DNA of 35,804 nt from positions 1 to 35,804 of the forward strand of contig JAGRMP010000232.1 in NCBI GenBank assembly GCA_020441225.1, read 5' to 3'. Position 1 is the first letter of the stretch, and every line of letters begins with the position of its first letter. The position numbers and the translations under genes are program-made. A model generated the notes under the pieces. That model did not search any database and was not told the DNA's origin. It was given only the letters and a program-made list of their open reading frames with translations. Positions 15,031 to 23,066 of this stretch are shown piece by piece. The stretch comes from Maritimibacter sp. (GTDB lineage: Bacteria; Pseudomonadota; Alphaproteobacteria; Rhodobacterales; Rhodobacteraceae).

Positions 15031-15432
15031 TCAGAGAAGGCACTCCGGGTGTTCGATGAGATCCTCCGGATCGTCGCAGCCGGAGCCGCCGGGAATGCGC
15101 GGCCGGTCGCGGCCCGACCCGGACCCGTCGTCGTTATCGTAGCTGCCGTTGTCATCGATGCCGTTGTCATCGATGCCGCTGTCATCGCTGCCAAGCCCGC
15201 GACCCCGGTCGTCGTCGTGGTCGTCGTCGTCATCGTCGCGGTCCCGGTCGCGGCCGCGCTCGCCGGTGCCGGACCGGCCCTGCTTGACGTCGATCAGGAG
15301 CGTGTCGGAACCGGCGGTGATCGCCGTGATACCGTCGGCGAAACCGGGAGCCATCGCGGCAAAGGCCGGGATTGTCGGGAGCGCGAGGGAGAGGGCCAGG
15401 GCACTGGCGCCGAAGAGGCGAAGGGGGAACAT
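15031..15432 (-). CDS. Secreted Asp/Asn-rich protein of unknown function
   Basis: A 133-residue exported protein. Signal peptide MFPLRLFGASALALSLALP, cleaved near AFA-A, then a short ordered stretch (FADGITAITAGSDTLLIDV), an Arg/Asp-rich acidic stretch (RDRDDDDDDHDDD) and GIDDN repeats. The tail contains two cysteines, CDDPEDLIEHPECLL, which could form a disulfide loop. AAGGAG eight bases before the ATG fixes the start. It is on the same strand as the Asp-rich gene at 14099-14899, with the same general design (export signal, acidic repeat, small terminal unit), suggesting a paired extracellular role such as cation binding. No family recognised. Confidence 0.7.
   Translation of the reverse strand: MFPLRLFGASALALSLALPTIPAFAAMAPGFADGITAITAGSDTLLIDVKQGRSGTGERGRDRDRDDDDDDHDDDRGRGLGSDDSGIDDNGIDDNGSYDNDDGSGSGRDRPRIPGGSGCDDPEDLIEHPECLL
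15148..15192 (-). repeat. Three 15-bp tandem repeats in the Asp/Asn-rich gene
   Basis: GTTGTCATCGATGCC at 15148-15162 and identically at 15163-15177, then a variant at 15178-15192. They encode GIDDN-type units. Confidence 0.85.
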
Positions 15433-16258
15433 CTGAGGTCTCCTTGGTGGTGTTTCGATGTCCCCAGACTGCCGTGGTTCTCTGCGGCGCGCTTCCGGCG
15501 AAAGCCCGGGCAATTTCGAGCCCTTCGTCCGATCGGCCTTCCGACCTTGGTCTGACGTGGCCGTCTGTCGGCACGGGTGGCGGTCCTGGCGGGGCGTGCG
15601 GGGCTCCCCGGTCCCGCGAAACGGTGCGTACCCCTGACCCGCAGTCACGTCGTGCTCGCCGGGACGGCGGTTTCGCCGGATGGCTGTGCGCGAACGAACC
15701 GATTGCCGGGTGACGCCTGCGTGCGACACCGGCGCGGATGCCGCCGAGGGGCGAGGGGAGTCGTGCCGCGCTTGTGTCCTGCCCTTCGGGAGTCCGAGAT
15801 GCGGTGAGATCGGCCCAGATTTCCACCGACCTCAGCCCGAACCGCCCGGGAACGATGCGGTTGGACCAAACGATGCCGATACCGGTGATCGACACCGGTC
15901 CGTTCCCGGTTCTGCAGCTCGCCATGTCTTTCAGGTCAAGACCGCACCGGCGGAATGGGGTCGCGCGGTGTTGCGGGCGGTCGTCCGGTGACGGATGACG
16001 CGGAGGGCCGTGAAGCGGTCGGTCAGCCCCTCGATGTGCATCGCCAAAGACCGAAACCCGTTCGCGCCAAGCCCTTCGAGCCCGCGGTTTCAGCCGCCCG
16101 GGTTCCCGATCATCTGACCGGGATTTCTAATGATGACTTGCAAACCGATACCCGATAGGCTGAAAATACTCGCATCGCTTTACACGGATTGGACGAGTGA
16201 AAAACATTATGAAGCATGTTTTGCCATTGGGCCTTTCGTTTCGCAGGACCGCCCGGCC
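15433..16258. other. Long intergenic region with a shift to lower GC at its right end
   Basis: About 825 bases with no convincing gene. Open frames on both strands lack Shine-Dalgarno sites and family features. A partial regulator site lies at 15541-15556. From about 16120 to 16215 the DNA becomes noticeably A/T-richer than anything nearby, which suggests promoter DNA for the glycan region. The open frame of the sulfotransferase extends into this part, but its translation there does not look like protein of the family. Confidence 0.45.
15541..15556 (-). promoter_or_regulatory. Partial regulator site upstream of the Asp/Asn-rich protein gene
   Basis: On the plus strand CCGAC-N6-CTGAC with an 11-bp step, the mirror of one arm of the arrays at 6204 and 8639; read toward the minus-strand gene it is GTCAG-N6-GTCGG. 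GTCTG at 15563 is a displaced third element. Locally TTGGTCTGAC resembles CTGGTCTGAC of the 6204 array. It lies about 109 bases before the ATG at 15432. Confidence 0.4.
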
Positions 16259-17161
16259 ATGACGGGCACGTTCTCCCGCAAGTTGAAAAAAAGCGTTGCG
16301 TTCCGCAATACCTCCGGCCTGCTTTTGCGGCAGGGGAACGGGGTTCCCCCGCGCCCGCCCGGATCGCCCGGGGGGCATGCTGACCCGCGGACGACGCCGA
16401 CCGAACCCGGCGAAAACGACGATGTGGCGCGGATCCTGGTCGCGTGCATGCCGAAGAGCGGGTCGACTTTCCTCGTCAACACGCTCGCGTCGCTTCCGGG
16501 AATGCACCGGCGCGCACTCGTGCCCGCGCATCAGCGCCGGGAGCAGGAACTCTGCCCGCTCGAAATTCGCAAGGTAGAAAAGACGATCCAGAAGATGCGG
16601 GCGAAAGCCGATCGCAGGGGGGCGCCGGAGTTTCGGGGCTATGTCGCCCAGAAGCATGTACGCTATACCGAATACCTGCAGGGGCTGATCGACACCCACG
16701 GCCTGCGCCCCGTCGTCCTGCAGCGCAACATCTTCGACATCGTCCCCAGCCTCCGCGACCATCTCAGAAACGAGAAGGTCGAGTTCCCGATGGCCTTTGC
16801 CCACGAGTCCATGCGGACCTGGCCGGACGAGCGCATCGATGCGTTCCTCGTCGATCTCGCGATTCCCTGGTTCTTCAACTTCTTCACCACCTGGTCGCAG
16901 CGGCCGGATGTCCTTCGGGTGCGCTACGAGGAGCTGATGACCGACAAGCCCGGGACGATGGCGGCGATCTGCGATTACCTCGGTCTCGACGTCAGCGACG
17001 ACGAGATTTCCGCCGCGCTCGGCACGGCGCGCGACCGGGGCTCGCGCTTCAACAAGGGGGTCTCGGGCCGCGGCCAGTCGCTGTCCGAAGACCTCAAGAA
17101 CCGTATTCGCGCCTATGCGGATTACTATCCCGATGTGGACTTCAGCAGCATCGGCATCTAG
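16259..17161 (+). CDS. Sulfotransferase family protein
   Basis: A 300-residue (with this start) PAPS-dependent sulfotransferase-fold enzyme. Seen: the 5'-phosphosulfate loop ILVACMPKSGSTFLVNTL (MPKSGST), the 3'-phosphate motif VLQRNIFDIVPSLRDHL (Arg...Ser), VLRVRYEELM, and the C-terminal block RGSRFNKGVSGRGQ. Such enzymes move sulfate from PAPS to hydroxyl groups of glycans or lipids. The open frame reaches back to an ATG at 16130, but the extra 43 codons lie in AT-rich, non-coding-looking DNA, so ATG 16259 is preferred; a GGACCG is the only Shine-Dalgarno-like sequence. It is first in the surface-glycan region, followed five bases later by the glycosyltransferase. Confidence 0.82.
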   Translation: MTGTFSRKLKKSVAFRNTSGLLLRQGNGVPPRPPGSPGGHADPRTTPTEPGENDDVARILVACMPKSGSTFLVNTLASLPGMHRRALVPAHQRREQELCPLEIRKVEKTIQKMRAKADRRGAPEFRGYVAQKHVRYTEYLQGLIDTHGLRPVVLQRNIFDIVPSLRDHLRNEKVEFPMAFAHESMRTWPDERIDAFLVDLAIPWFFNFFTTWSQRPDVLRVRYEELMTDKPGTMAAICDYLGLDVSDDEISAALGTARDRGSRFNKGVSGRGQSLSEDLKNRIRAYADYYPDVDFSSIGI

Positions 17162-17166
17162 GCACG

Positions 17167-18255
17167 GTGCCTATTACCACCGAAGAAAGGCAAAGCCCCA
17201 CCTTGCCAAAGCTACTGATCCCGACCCGCAACCGACCGTTCGCCCTGGGTCAGGTGTTGGACTATCTCGAGCGCTTCTATCCGGGCACCGAGGTCATCGT
17301 CGCTGACGGGTCGGCTGACGAATACAAGGCCGCCGTGGCAGAAACCTGTGGCGGGCGGGGCGGGGCTGCGGTGGATCTGCGGTCCTATCCCTACGAGCTG
17401 CCGCTGTTCGAGAGGATCCTCGATGTGCTCCGGTCGGAGGACGGGGAATATTTCGTGATGGGCGCCGACGACGACTTCCCGATGATGGAGGTCATGGACG
17501 AGGGCGAAGCCTTCCTCGAAGAACACCCCGACCACTGCCTGGCGATGGGGAGCTATGTCAGCCTGTTTCTTCAGGCACCCGACTCGATCAACGCGCAGCT
17601 CCGCATCGCCCGGACCCTTGCCCAGGAAAATCCGTTGCAGCGTATGCGTTCCGCGACCGAAATGGTGATGCAGACCACCTACGCGACGGCCCGTCGCGAT
17701 CTCCTGATCGAGCGCTACGACCGCGCTCGCCACGTCTTCCTGACCGGGTTTTTCGATTTCGCGACCGCGCTGCAGGACAGCATCCGCGGCAAGATCCATG
17801 CCTTTCCCAAGATCGGTTTCATCAGCACGCGGAACTACAACCACAGCTACCTGAGGCAGGAGGACAATCTTATCCACCTGCGCCGGTCCGACGACCTCCT
17901 GTGGTTGATCCACCGGACGCGGGACGACCTCGTGGCCGCGACGGGCATGGACGAGGACAGGGCGACCGTGCAATGCGGCCGGCTCTTCAACCTGGCGATC
18001 TGCAACAATTCCGGCCGCCGGTTCGACCGCGTCGACGGGTTCCACGAGGGACCGGTGTTCAAACACCCGGCGGTGCAACGGCAGATCGAGGATTTCAACG
18101 ATCTTTTCAAGGACGGCACCGCGGTCCGTGAGGTCTATCGCGAGCGTCTTTCATTCATCGGCGAGGCCCTGCGTGCGAACGCCATGTCCGAGGACAATCG
18201 AGGAGAGAAGGACAGACATGAAACGCTCGAACAGCAGCAAGCCGCCAGCAGGTAG
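17167..18255 (+). CDS. Glycosyltransferase-like protein (GT-A type)
   Basis: A 362-residue protein starting MPITTEERQ if GTG 17167 is used, or 350 residues from TTG 17203 (MPKLLIPTRNRP). No ATG is available near the domain start. The N-terminal LLIPTRNRPFALGQVLDYLERF...TEVIVADGS is the opening of a GT-2-like nucleotide-sugar domain, and YFVMGADDDFPMM supplies an acidic metal-binding DDD motif. Later blocks include TYATARRDLLIERY and FLTGFFDFATALQDSI. It probably adds a sugar to the surface glycan; donor and acceptor are unknown. It sits between the sulfotransferase and the Lys-rich protein, whose ATG lies 38 bases inside its 3' end. Confidence 0.78.
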   Translation: MPITTEERQSPTLPKLLIPTRNRPFALGQVLDYLERFYPGTEVIVADGSADEYKAAVAETCGGRGGAAVDLRSYPYELPLFERILDVLRSEDGEYFVMGADDDFPMMEVMDEGEAFLEEHPDHCLAMGSYVSLFLQAPDSINAQLRIARTLAQENPLQRMRSATEMVMQTTYATARRDLLIERYDRARHVFLTGFFDFATALQDSIRGKIHAFPKIGFISTRNYNHSYLRQEDNLIHLRRSDDLLWLIHRTRDDLVAATGMDEDRATVQCGRLFNLAICNNSGRRFDRVDGFHEGPVFKHPAVQRQIEDFNDLFKDGTAVREVYRERLSFIGEALRANAMSEDNRGEKDRHETLEQQQAASR

Positions 18256-18616
18256 GTTGCGCCGGCCGTTGCGATTGATCAGCAAGATCCGCCGCAAGCT
18301 GAAGAACCTGTTGTCCACATCACCCGAAGCGTCCGGCGCGCCGGCACCAACGCGCGCATCGACAAAGGCCCCGAAAAAATCCGCGAAGAAAGCCCGGAGA
18401 AAAAACCCGAAAAACGCCCAGAAAAACGCCCGCAAAAACGGCCGGAAAAACGGCCGGAAAAAAGCAGCGAAAAAAGCCCCGACACCGGCCCGGACACCGG
18501 TCCAGACACCGACGCAGCCGGCGCGGACCAATCCCCACCGTACGACGTATCAACACCTCACCCTGCTTCAGGTCGATCCGCTTACGATGCTCCGAAAGGA
18601 GGATCCGCCGGACTGA
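18218..18616 (+). CDS. Lys/Ala/Pro-rich low-complexity basic protein
   Basis: A 132-residue, strongly basic protein. The N-terminus (MKRSNSSKPPAGRLRRPLRL, then SKIRRKLKNLL) may form an amphipathic helix. A central block of four-residue units (KNAR, KNGR, KKAA; about 64-88) resembles histone-H1-like tails, then TP/Q repeats and an ordinary tail ending LRKEDPPD. AGAAGGA eight bases before the ATG and high G/C at third positions at both ends of the frame support real coding. It overlaps the glycosyltransferase by 38 bases and its 3' end overlaps the convergent esterase gene by 35. Four A6 runs in the repeat could allow polymerase slippage. Function unknown; nucleic-acid or polyanion binding is only an inference. 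Confidence 0.6.
   Translation: MKRSNSSKPPAGRLRRPLRLISKIRRKLKNLLSTSPEASGAPAPTRASTKAPKKSAKKARRKNPKNAQKNARKNGRKNGRKKAAKKAPTPARTPVQTPTQPARTNPHRTTYQHLTLLQVDPLTMLRKEDPPD
18397..18480 (+). repeat. 12-bp tandem repeat with A5/A6 runs
   Basis: Seven 12-bp units of the type GAAAAACGCCCR or GAAAAACGGCCG (18397-18480), with A6 runs at 18400-18405, 18458-18463 and 18470-18475 and another A6 just upstream at 18374-18379. They encode the Lys-rich core of the overlapping gene. Confidence 0.85.
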
Positions 18617-19247
18617 GGGACGCCACCAACGCCGCGGCAAACCGGTCGAGCCCAAGCGCGTTGAAATGCGTGTCGTCGTGCCGGCAGTCCGATCCGAACT
18701 GGTCGGTGTCGGGCCCCGATACGACCATCGGATCGTCCTGCGCGAGCGCGACCTGTGCGGCGCGGACCTCGGCCGAGGTCACGCCGAAGCGGTAGCTCGC
18801 CCGGCACAGGATCCAGGGAACCGGCAGATCTGCATCGACCCGTGCCTTGAGGGCGGCAAAGCTGTCGCGATAGGCGGCGCGGTCGGTCCCGAGCAAGGTG
18901 TCGCGCTCGCCCTGGTGGAAGACCACATGGGAAACCGGCACCAGACAGCGCAACAGGGTCGGGAGTGCCGCCTCGAGGATTGCGAAGCACTTGCCTCCGG
19001 GTGCCCAGTCCGCGACCGCCGTTCCCCCCTGCGCCAGCACGGTAAAGACCGGGTCTTGGCTCAGGCCGGCCTCCGCGAGACGCGGTGCCACCCTGGTCCA
19101 GACGCTTCCGTCCCGCCCGGTGCCGCCCTGCAAAGGGTCGTTGAGCGGCAGGAAGTCACCGTTCCAATGCAACCGCCCGACGGCACTCGCGGCCTTGGGC
19201 CGGCCGTGGCTGGCGACGTTGGACTGGCCAAGCGCGAGGATATGCAT
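18582..19247 (-). CDS. SGNH-type carbohydrate esterase (sialate O-acetylesterase-like)
   Basis: A 221-residue hydrolase. Block I HILALGQSNVASHG carries the nucleophile Ser in the GQSN motif, VVFHQGERDT is the block around the oxyanion residue of the SASA/DUF303 group, and DDTHFNALGLDRFA supplies the Asp-x-x-His pair. Such enzymes remove O-acetyl groups from sugars. AAGGA seven bases before ATG 19247 sets the start; no signal peptide is seen, so it appears cytosolic. It runs opposite to the glycan genes, converging with the Lys-rich gene and diverging from rfbF. It may edit acetylation of the same glycan, for which an acyltransferase is encoded at 23063. Confidence 0.82.
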   Translation of the reverse strand: MHILALGQSNVASHGRPKAASAVGRLHWNGDFLPLNDPLQGGTGRDGSVWTRVAPRLAEAGLSQDPVFTVLAQGGTAVADWAPGGKCFAILEAALPTLLRCLVPVSHVVFHQGERDTLLGTDRAAYRDSFAALKARVDADLPVPWILCRASYRFGVTSAEVRAAQVALAQDDPMVVSGPDTDQFGSDCRHDDTHFNALGLDRFAAALVASLSPADPPFGAS

Positions 19248-19421
19248 GTCGGGGTCCTTCCTCGATTTGCCTCGTGGCGAACTGCGACGGGTTTCGCCCG
19301 GTTCTAGCCCGTTCCGGGCCGCGTGGCATGCGATTTCCGGGTGCGGCCGATCGTCCGGTGACTTTCCGCATCGTAGCATTTCCAAAGGCGGGCAATTGTG
19401 CGAAACACAACCTGAAAGCGC

Positions 19422-19443
19422 AAAAACGCCGCGCAATGCGGCG
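19422..19443 (-). terminator. Intrinsic-terminator-like hairpin reading on the minus strand
   Basis: CGCCGC (19427-19432), a 5-base loop and GCGGCG (19438-19443), followed on the minus strand by five T (19426-19422). It lies 30 bases before the rfbF ATG. No minus-strand gene lies upstream of it, so it would stop antisense transcription out of the rfb operon or act as a leader hairpin on the plus strand. Confidence 0.5.
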
Positions 19444-19472
19444 CGGTATTAGAGAGCGTCAGTGGTATCGGC

Positions 19473-20237
19473 ATGAAAGCAGTCATACTGGCCGGCGGAT
19501 TCGGAACCCGGATCAGCGAGGAAACCGAAGCCCGTCCCAAACCGATGATTGAAATCGGCGGGCGCCCCATCCTGTGGCACATCATGAAGATCTACGGCCA
19601 CCACGGCATCACCGATTTCGTGATTTGCTGCGGCTACAAGGGCTATGTGATCAAGGAGTATTTCGCGAATTACTTCCTGCATATGTCCGACGTGACGTTC
19701 CATATGGACGAGAACCGCATGGAGGTTCACCAGCGCAAGACCGAGCCCTGGCGGGTCACGCTGGTCGACACCGGCGAGAACAGCATGACGGGCGGACGGC
19801 TGAAAAGGGTCTCCGACTATATCGACGGCACCTTCTGCCTGACCTATGGCGACGGCGTCGCCGATGTCGACATCGGGGCCCTCGTGGCGTTTCACAAGGC
19901 GGGCGGTCGCGAGGCCACCGTCACGGCGATCCAGCCGCTCGGCCGGTTCGGCGCGCTCGAGATCGACGGGGACGCGGTCGTTTCCTTCGTCGAGAAGCCG
20001 TCGGGCGACGGCCGCTGGATCAACGGCGGCTTCTTCGTTTGCGAACCTTCGGTGCTCGACCGTATCGCCGGCGACGATGTGGCCTGGGAACAGGCCCCGC
20101 TCATCGGCCTTGCCCGCGACCGGCAGCTTTCGGTTTACAAGCATGACGGGTTCTGGGCGGCGATGGACACGCTGCGCGACAAGCGCCAGCTCGAAGCGCT
20201 GTGGCAGAACGGCGAGGCGCCGTGGCGGGTCTGGTGA
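19473..20237 (+). CDS. rfbF: Glucose-1-phosphate cytidylyltransferase
   Basis: A 254-residue nucleotidyltransferase that makes CDP-glucose from CTP and glucose 1-phosphate. Seen: the signature [20 protein letters not shown] with [17 protein letters not shown], catalytic [17 protein letters not shown], and near full-length family agreement. The Ser/Glu-rich sequence after GTR is typical of RfbF rather than glucose-1-phosphate thymidylyltransferase. No strong Shine-Dalgarno is visible before ATG 19473. Its TGA overlaps the GTG start of rfbG by four bases (GTGA). It opens the eight-gene CDP-sugar operon and commits glucose 1-phosphate to the pathway. Confidence 0.95.
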   Translation: MKAVILAGGFGTRISEETEARPKPMIEIGGRPILWHIMKIYGHHGITDFVICCGYKGYVIKEYFANYFLHMSDVTFHMDENRMEVHQRKTEPWRVTLVDTGENSMTGGRLKRVSDYIDGTFCLTYGDGVADVDIGALVAFHKAGGREATVTAIQPLGRFGALEIDGDAVVSFVEKPSGDGRWINGGFFVCEPSVLDRIAGDDVAWEQAPLIGLARDRQLSVYKHDGFWAAMDTLRDKRQLEALWQNGEAPWRVW

Positions 20238-21295
20238 GCGTCGATCCGACATTCTGGACCGGGCGCCGGGTACTGGTCACCGGGCATACCGGGTTCAAGG
20301 GCGCCTGGCTGTCGTTCTGGCTCAGCCGGTTGGGTGCGCAGGTGTGGGGCCTGGCGCTGCCGCCGGAGACCGAGCCGGACCTGTTCGGCCAACTCGACCT
20401 CGCAGGCCGGATGGACCACGCAATCCTCGACGTCCGCGATCGCGGCGCGGTGGCCGACCGGGTCGCCGCCGCGGCCCCCGAGATCGTCTTTCATCTCGCC
20501 GCGCAGCCTCTGGTGCGCCGCTCCTACCGCGAGCCGGTCGAGACCTGGGCGACGAACGTGCAGGGCACCGCGCATCTTCTCGATGCACTGGGCCTGATCG
20601 ACGCGCCGATGGCGATCGTGCTGGTGACCACCGACAAGGTCTATCGCAATCGCGAATGGCTCCACGCCTATCGCGAGCCCGACACGCTCGGCGGACACGA
20701 TCCCTATGCCGCCTCCAAGGCGGCAACCGAGCTTCTCGCAGATAGCTGGCGGGCCTCGTTCTTCGCCGGCGGGCCGCAGCGGCTTGCAACCGCACGGGCC
20801 GGCAACGTGATCGGCGGCGGCGACTGGTCCGAAGACCGGATCCTGCCGGACATCATCCGCGCCCTGTCTGCGGGTCGTCCGGTCGAGGTCCGCAATCCCG
20901 GCGCCACCCGGCCCTGGCAACACGTGCTCGACCCGCTGGCGGGCTACATGCAACTGGCCGAACGGTTGTTCACGAGCGACGATGCCGCCTGGCAGACGGC
21001 GTTCAACTTCGGCCCGGACAGCGGCGGCCAGCGCTCTGTCCGGGAGGTGGTGGAGACGGCGCTTGCGTCCTGGCCCGGCAGCTGGAACCAGGTGTCCCAG
21101 TCCGCCGCGCCGCACGAGGCGGGGCTTCTCGCCCTCTCCACCGACAAGGCAAGGACCCAGCTTGGCTGGCGACCGGTGTGGGACTTCGAGACCGCCGTGA
21201 CCCGTACGGTCGAATGGTACCGCGCCGCGGCAGACGGCACCGACATCGCGGCGCTGACCGAGACGCAGATCCGCGATTTCGGGGGACTGGCATGA
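20234..21295 (+). CDS. rfbG: CDP-glucose 4,6-dehydratase
   Basis: A 353-residue short-chain dehydrogenase/reductase that converts CDP-glucose to CDP-4-keto-6-deoxyglucose. Seen: NAD-binding GHTGFKG near the N-terminus, the RfbG-type stretch [13 protein letters not shown], the catalytic Tyr-x3-Lys in [11 protein letters not shown], and [20 protein letters not shown], typical of this dehydratase. The start is placed at GTG 20234, which gives [20 protein letters not shown] and a GTGA overlap with rfbF; an ATG at 20201 would add 11 residues inside rfbF. It overlaps the next gene by four bases (ATGA). Confidence 0.95.
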   Translation: MSVDPTFWTGRRVLVTGHTGFKGAWLSFWLSRLGAQVWGLALPPETEPDLFGQLDLAGRMDHAILDVRDRGAVADRVAAAAPEIVFHLAAQPLVRRSYREPVETWATNVQGTAHLLDALGLIDAPMAIVLVTTDKVYRNREWLHAYREPDTLGGHDPYAASKAATELLADSWRASFFAGGPQRLATARAGNVIGGGDWSEDRILPDIIRALSAGRPVEVRNPGATRPWQHVLDPLAGYMQLAERLFTSDDAAWQTAFNFGPDSGGQRSVREVVETALASWPGSWNQVSQSAAPHEAGLLALSTDKARTQLGWRPVWDFETAVTRTVEWYRAAADGTDIAALTETQIRDFGGLA

Positions 21296-21837
21296 AATTC
21301 GTTCCGCTCGCCATAGCCGGCGCCTTCCGCATCGAGCTGGAAAAGCGCGAGGACGAGCGCGGTTTTTTCGCCCGCCTGTTCTGCGCCGAGGAATTTGCGG
21401 CGCATGGGCTCGCGACCCGTTTCGTGCAGTGCAATACCTCGCTGACCCGGGCAGCGGGCACGCTCCGGGGCCTGCATTTCCAGCGGCCGCCCAAGGCCGA
21501 AGCGAAGCTCATCCGCTGTCTGAGGGGCGCCGCCTACGACGTGATGCTGGACCTGCGGCAAGGCTCCGAGACCTACGGGTCCTGGACATCGGTCGATCTC
21601 ACCGAGGACAACCGCAGCATGGTCTACATCCCGGAAGGCTGCGCGCATGGATTCCAGACCCGCGCGCCCGATACGGAGCTTCTCTATTTCCATTCCGAGG
21701 TCTACGCGCCTCAGGCCGAAGGCGGCGTGTTGCCCACCGATCCCGGGCTGGCGATCCGCTGGCCGCTCCCGGTCGCCGGTCTTTCGCCGCGCGACGAGGC
21801 GTTGCCGAAATTTTCAGACGTGGAGCCGGTCACATGA
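21292..21837 (+). CDS. NDP-4-keto-6-deoxyhexose 3,5-epimerase-like protein (RfbC/RmlC family)
   Basis: A 181-residue cupin of the RmlC family. Seen: DERGFFARLFC, QCNTSLTRAAGTLRGLHFQ with the catalytic His, DVMLDLRQGSETYGSW, YIPEGCAHGFQT and the Tyr-containing SEVYAP. RmlC acts on dTDP-4-keto-6-deoxyglucose, but here the surrounding rfbF/rfbG make the CDP-linked substrate. It is therefore probably a CDP-4-keto-6-deoxyhexose 3- and/or 5-epimerase (inference). No rmlA, rmlB or rmlD is present in the window. It overlaps its neighbours by four bases on both sides, so translation is coupled. Confidence 0.9.
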   Translation: MKFVPLAIAGAFRIELEKREDERGFFARLFCAEEFAAHGLATRFVQCNTSLTRAAGTLRGLHFQRPPKAEAKLIRCLRGAAYDVMLDLRQGSETYGSWTSVDLTEDNRSMVYIPEGCAHGFQTRAPDTELLYFHSEVYAPQAEGGVLPTDPGLAIRWPLPVAGLSPRDEALPKFSDVEPVT

Positions 21838-23066
21838 CGCAGCCCCTTTGCCGCCATTGCGCGCACCCCCTGACCGACACCGTCTTCGATCTCGGCTTCG
21901 CGCCGCCCTCGAATGCTTACCTCGAGCCCGCCGACCTCGCCCGGCCCGAACACACCTTCCCGCTCACGATCCACGTCTGCCCGAGCTGTTTTCTCGTCCA
22001 GACCGCCGATTTCACCAGCCGCGAGCTCCTGTTCGACAAGGATTACGCCTATTTCTCGTCGACTTCGCAGGGCTGGCTCAAGCACGCGGCCGACTATGCT
22101 TCGATGATTATCGAGCGCCTCGACCTCAGCGCCGAGAGCTTCGTGATCGAGGTCGCCTCGAACGATGGCTACCTGTTGCGCAACTTCGTCGCCGCCGGCA
22201 TCCCCTGCCTCGGCATCGAGCCGACGAAGAGCACGGCGCAGGCGGCCGCCGCGCTGGGCATCCCGGTGCGGCAGGAGTTCTTCGGCCGCGGCCTCGGCGA
22301 AGACCTCGCGGCACGGGGACAACGGGCGGACCTGATCGCCGGCAACAACGTCTTTGCGCATGTGCCCGACATCAACGATTTCACCGAGGGCCTCGCGGCA
22401 GCCTTGAAACCCGAAGGCGTGATCACGCTCGAGTTTCCGCACCTGCTGCGCCTCGTCGAACATTGCCTCTTCGACACCGTCTACCACGAGCATTTCTCCT
22501 ATCTCTCGCTCGGCACCGTGGTCCGGATCATGCACCGGGCCGGCCTGCGCGTGTTCGATGTCGAAGAACTGCCGACCCACGGCGGCAGCTTGCGCGTCTA
22601 TGCCTGCCACGCCGGCAGCGCCCATGCCGAGACGCCGCGCGTGGCGGCCGTGCTCGACGCCGAGCGCGCCGCGGGCCTCGAACACACCGCCACCTACGCC
22701 GGGCTCCAGTCCCGGGCGGTCGCGATCAAACACGCGCTCCTGCGGTTCCTGCTCGACGCGGCCGCCTCGGGCAAGAGCGTGGCCGGCTACGGCGCCGCGG
22801 CCAAGGGCAACACGCTTCTGAACTTCGCCGGGGTCCGGCCGGATCTGCTGCCCCGTGTTGCCGATGCGGCCCCGTCGAAACAGGGCAAGTTGCTGCCCGG
22901 CAGCCATATCCCCATTGTCGCGCCCGAGGCGCTGCGTGCCGAGCGCCCCGATTACGTGATCATCCTGCCCTGGAACATCGCCGCGGAGGTGCGCGACCAA
23001 CTCGCCGACCTCGCCGCGGCGGGGACCCGGTTCGTCACCTGCCTGCCGGAGCTCGTGATCCATTGA
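21834..23066 (+). CDS. SAM-dependent NDP-hexose C-methyltransferase (TylC3-like)
   Basis: A 410-residue three-part enzyme. The N-terminal zinc-binding domain has Cys6/Cys9 (CRHC) and Cys49/Cys52 (CPSC). A central Rossmann methyltransferase has VIEVASNDGYLLRNF as the SAM loop and YHEHFSYLSLGTV with candidate catalytic His/Tyr. The C-terminal domain ends YGAAAKGNTLLNF...VIILPWNIAAEV. This architecture is that of sugar 3-C-methyltransferases acting on 4-keto-6-deoxy sugars. After RfbG and the epimerase it probably makes a CDP-linked branched-chain deoxysugar. It overlaps the upstream gene by ATGA and the next by TTGA. Confidence 0.9.
   Translation: MTQPLCRHCAHPLTDTVFDLGFAPPSNAYLEPADLARPEHTFPLTIHVCPSCFLVQTADFTSRELLFDKDYAYFSSTSQGWLKHAADYASMIIERLDLSAESFVIEVASNDGYLLRNFVAAGIPCLGIEPTKSTAQAAAALGIPVRQEFFGRGLGEDLAARGQRADLIAGNNVFAHVPDINDFTEGLAAALKPEGVITLEFPHLLRLVEHCLFDTVYHEHFSYLSLGTVVRIMHRAGLRVFDVEELPTHGGSLRVYACHAGSAHAETPRVAAVLDAERAAGLEHTATYAGLQSRAVAIKHALLRFLLDAAASGKSVAGYGAAAKGNTLLNFAGVRPDLLPRVADAAPSKQGKLLPGSHIPIVAPEALRAERPDYVIILPWNIAAEVRDQLADLAAAGTRFVTCLPELVIH

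Noticed and set aside
14598..15192. Regular repeats considered as a CRISPR array
   Set aside because: They are 15-bp in-frame coding repeats without spacers and encode Asp-rich segments; no cas gene is present.
16130..16258. N-terminal extension of the first sulfotransferase to ATG 16130
   Set aside because: This part is AT-rich and unlike neighbouring coding DNA, and the extra 43 residues show no family similarity.
18151..18531. Minus-strand frame rich in Phe/Ala (FFAAFFRPFFRPF-type) opposite the Lys-rich gene
   Set aside because: It is the mirror of the AAA-rich repeat on the plus strand; the plus frame has a strong Shine-Dalgarno and coding-like third positions at both ends.
18253..18620. 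Possible read-through of the glycosyltransferase TAG into the open frame that follows
   Set aside because: The frame after the TAG has low G/C at third positions in its first 65 bases, and the Lys-rich gene frame explains the region better; retained only as a slippage possibility.
21647..23062. Long plus-strand frame extending the acyltransferase N-terminus across the methyltransferase gene
   Set aside because: Arg/Pro-rich shadow translation; the methyltransferase in the other frame is well supported and TTG 23063 gives the expected 4-base overlap.
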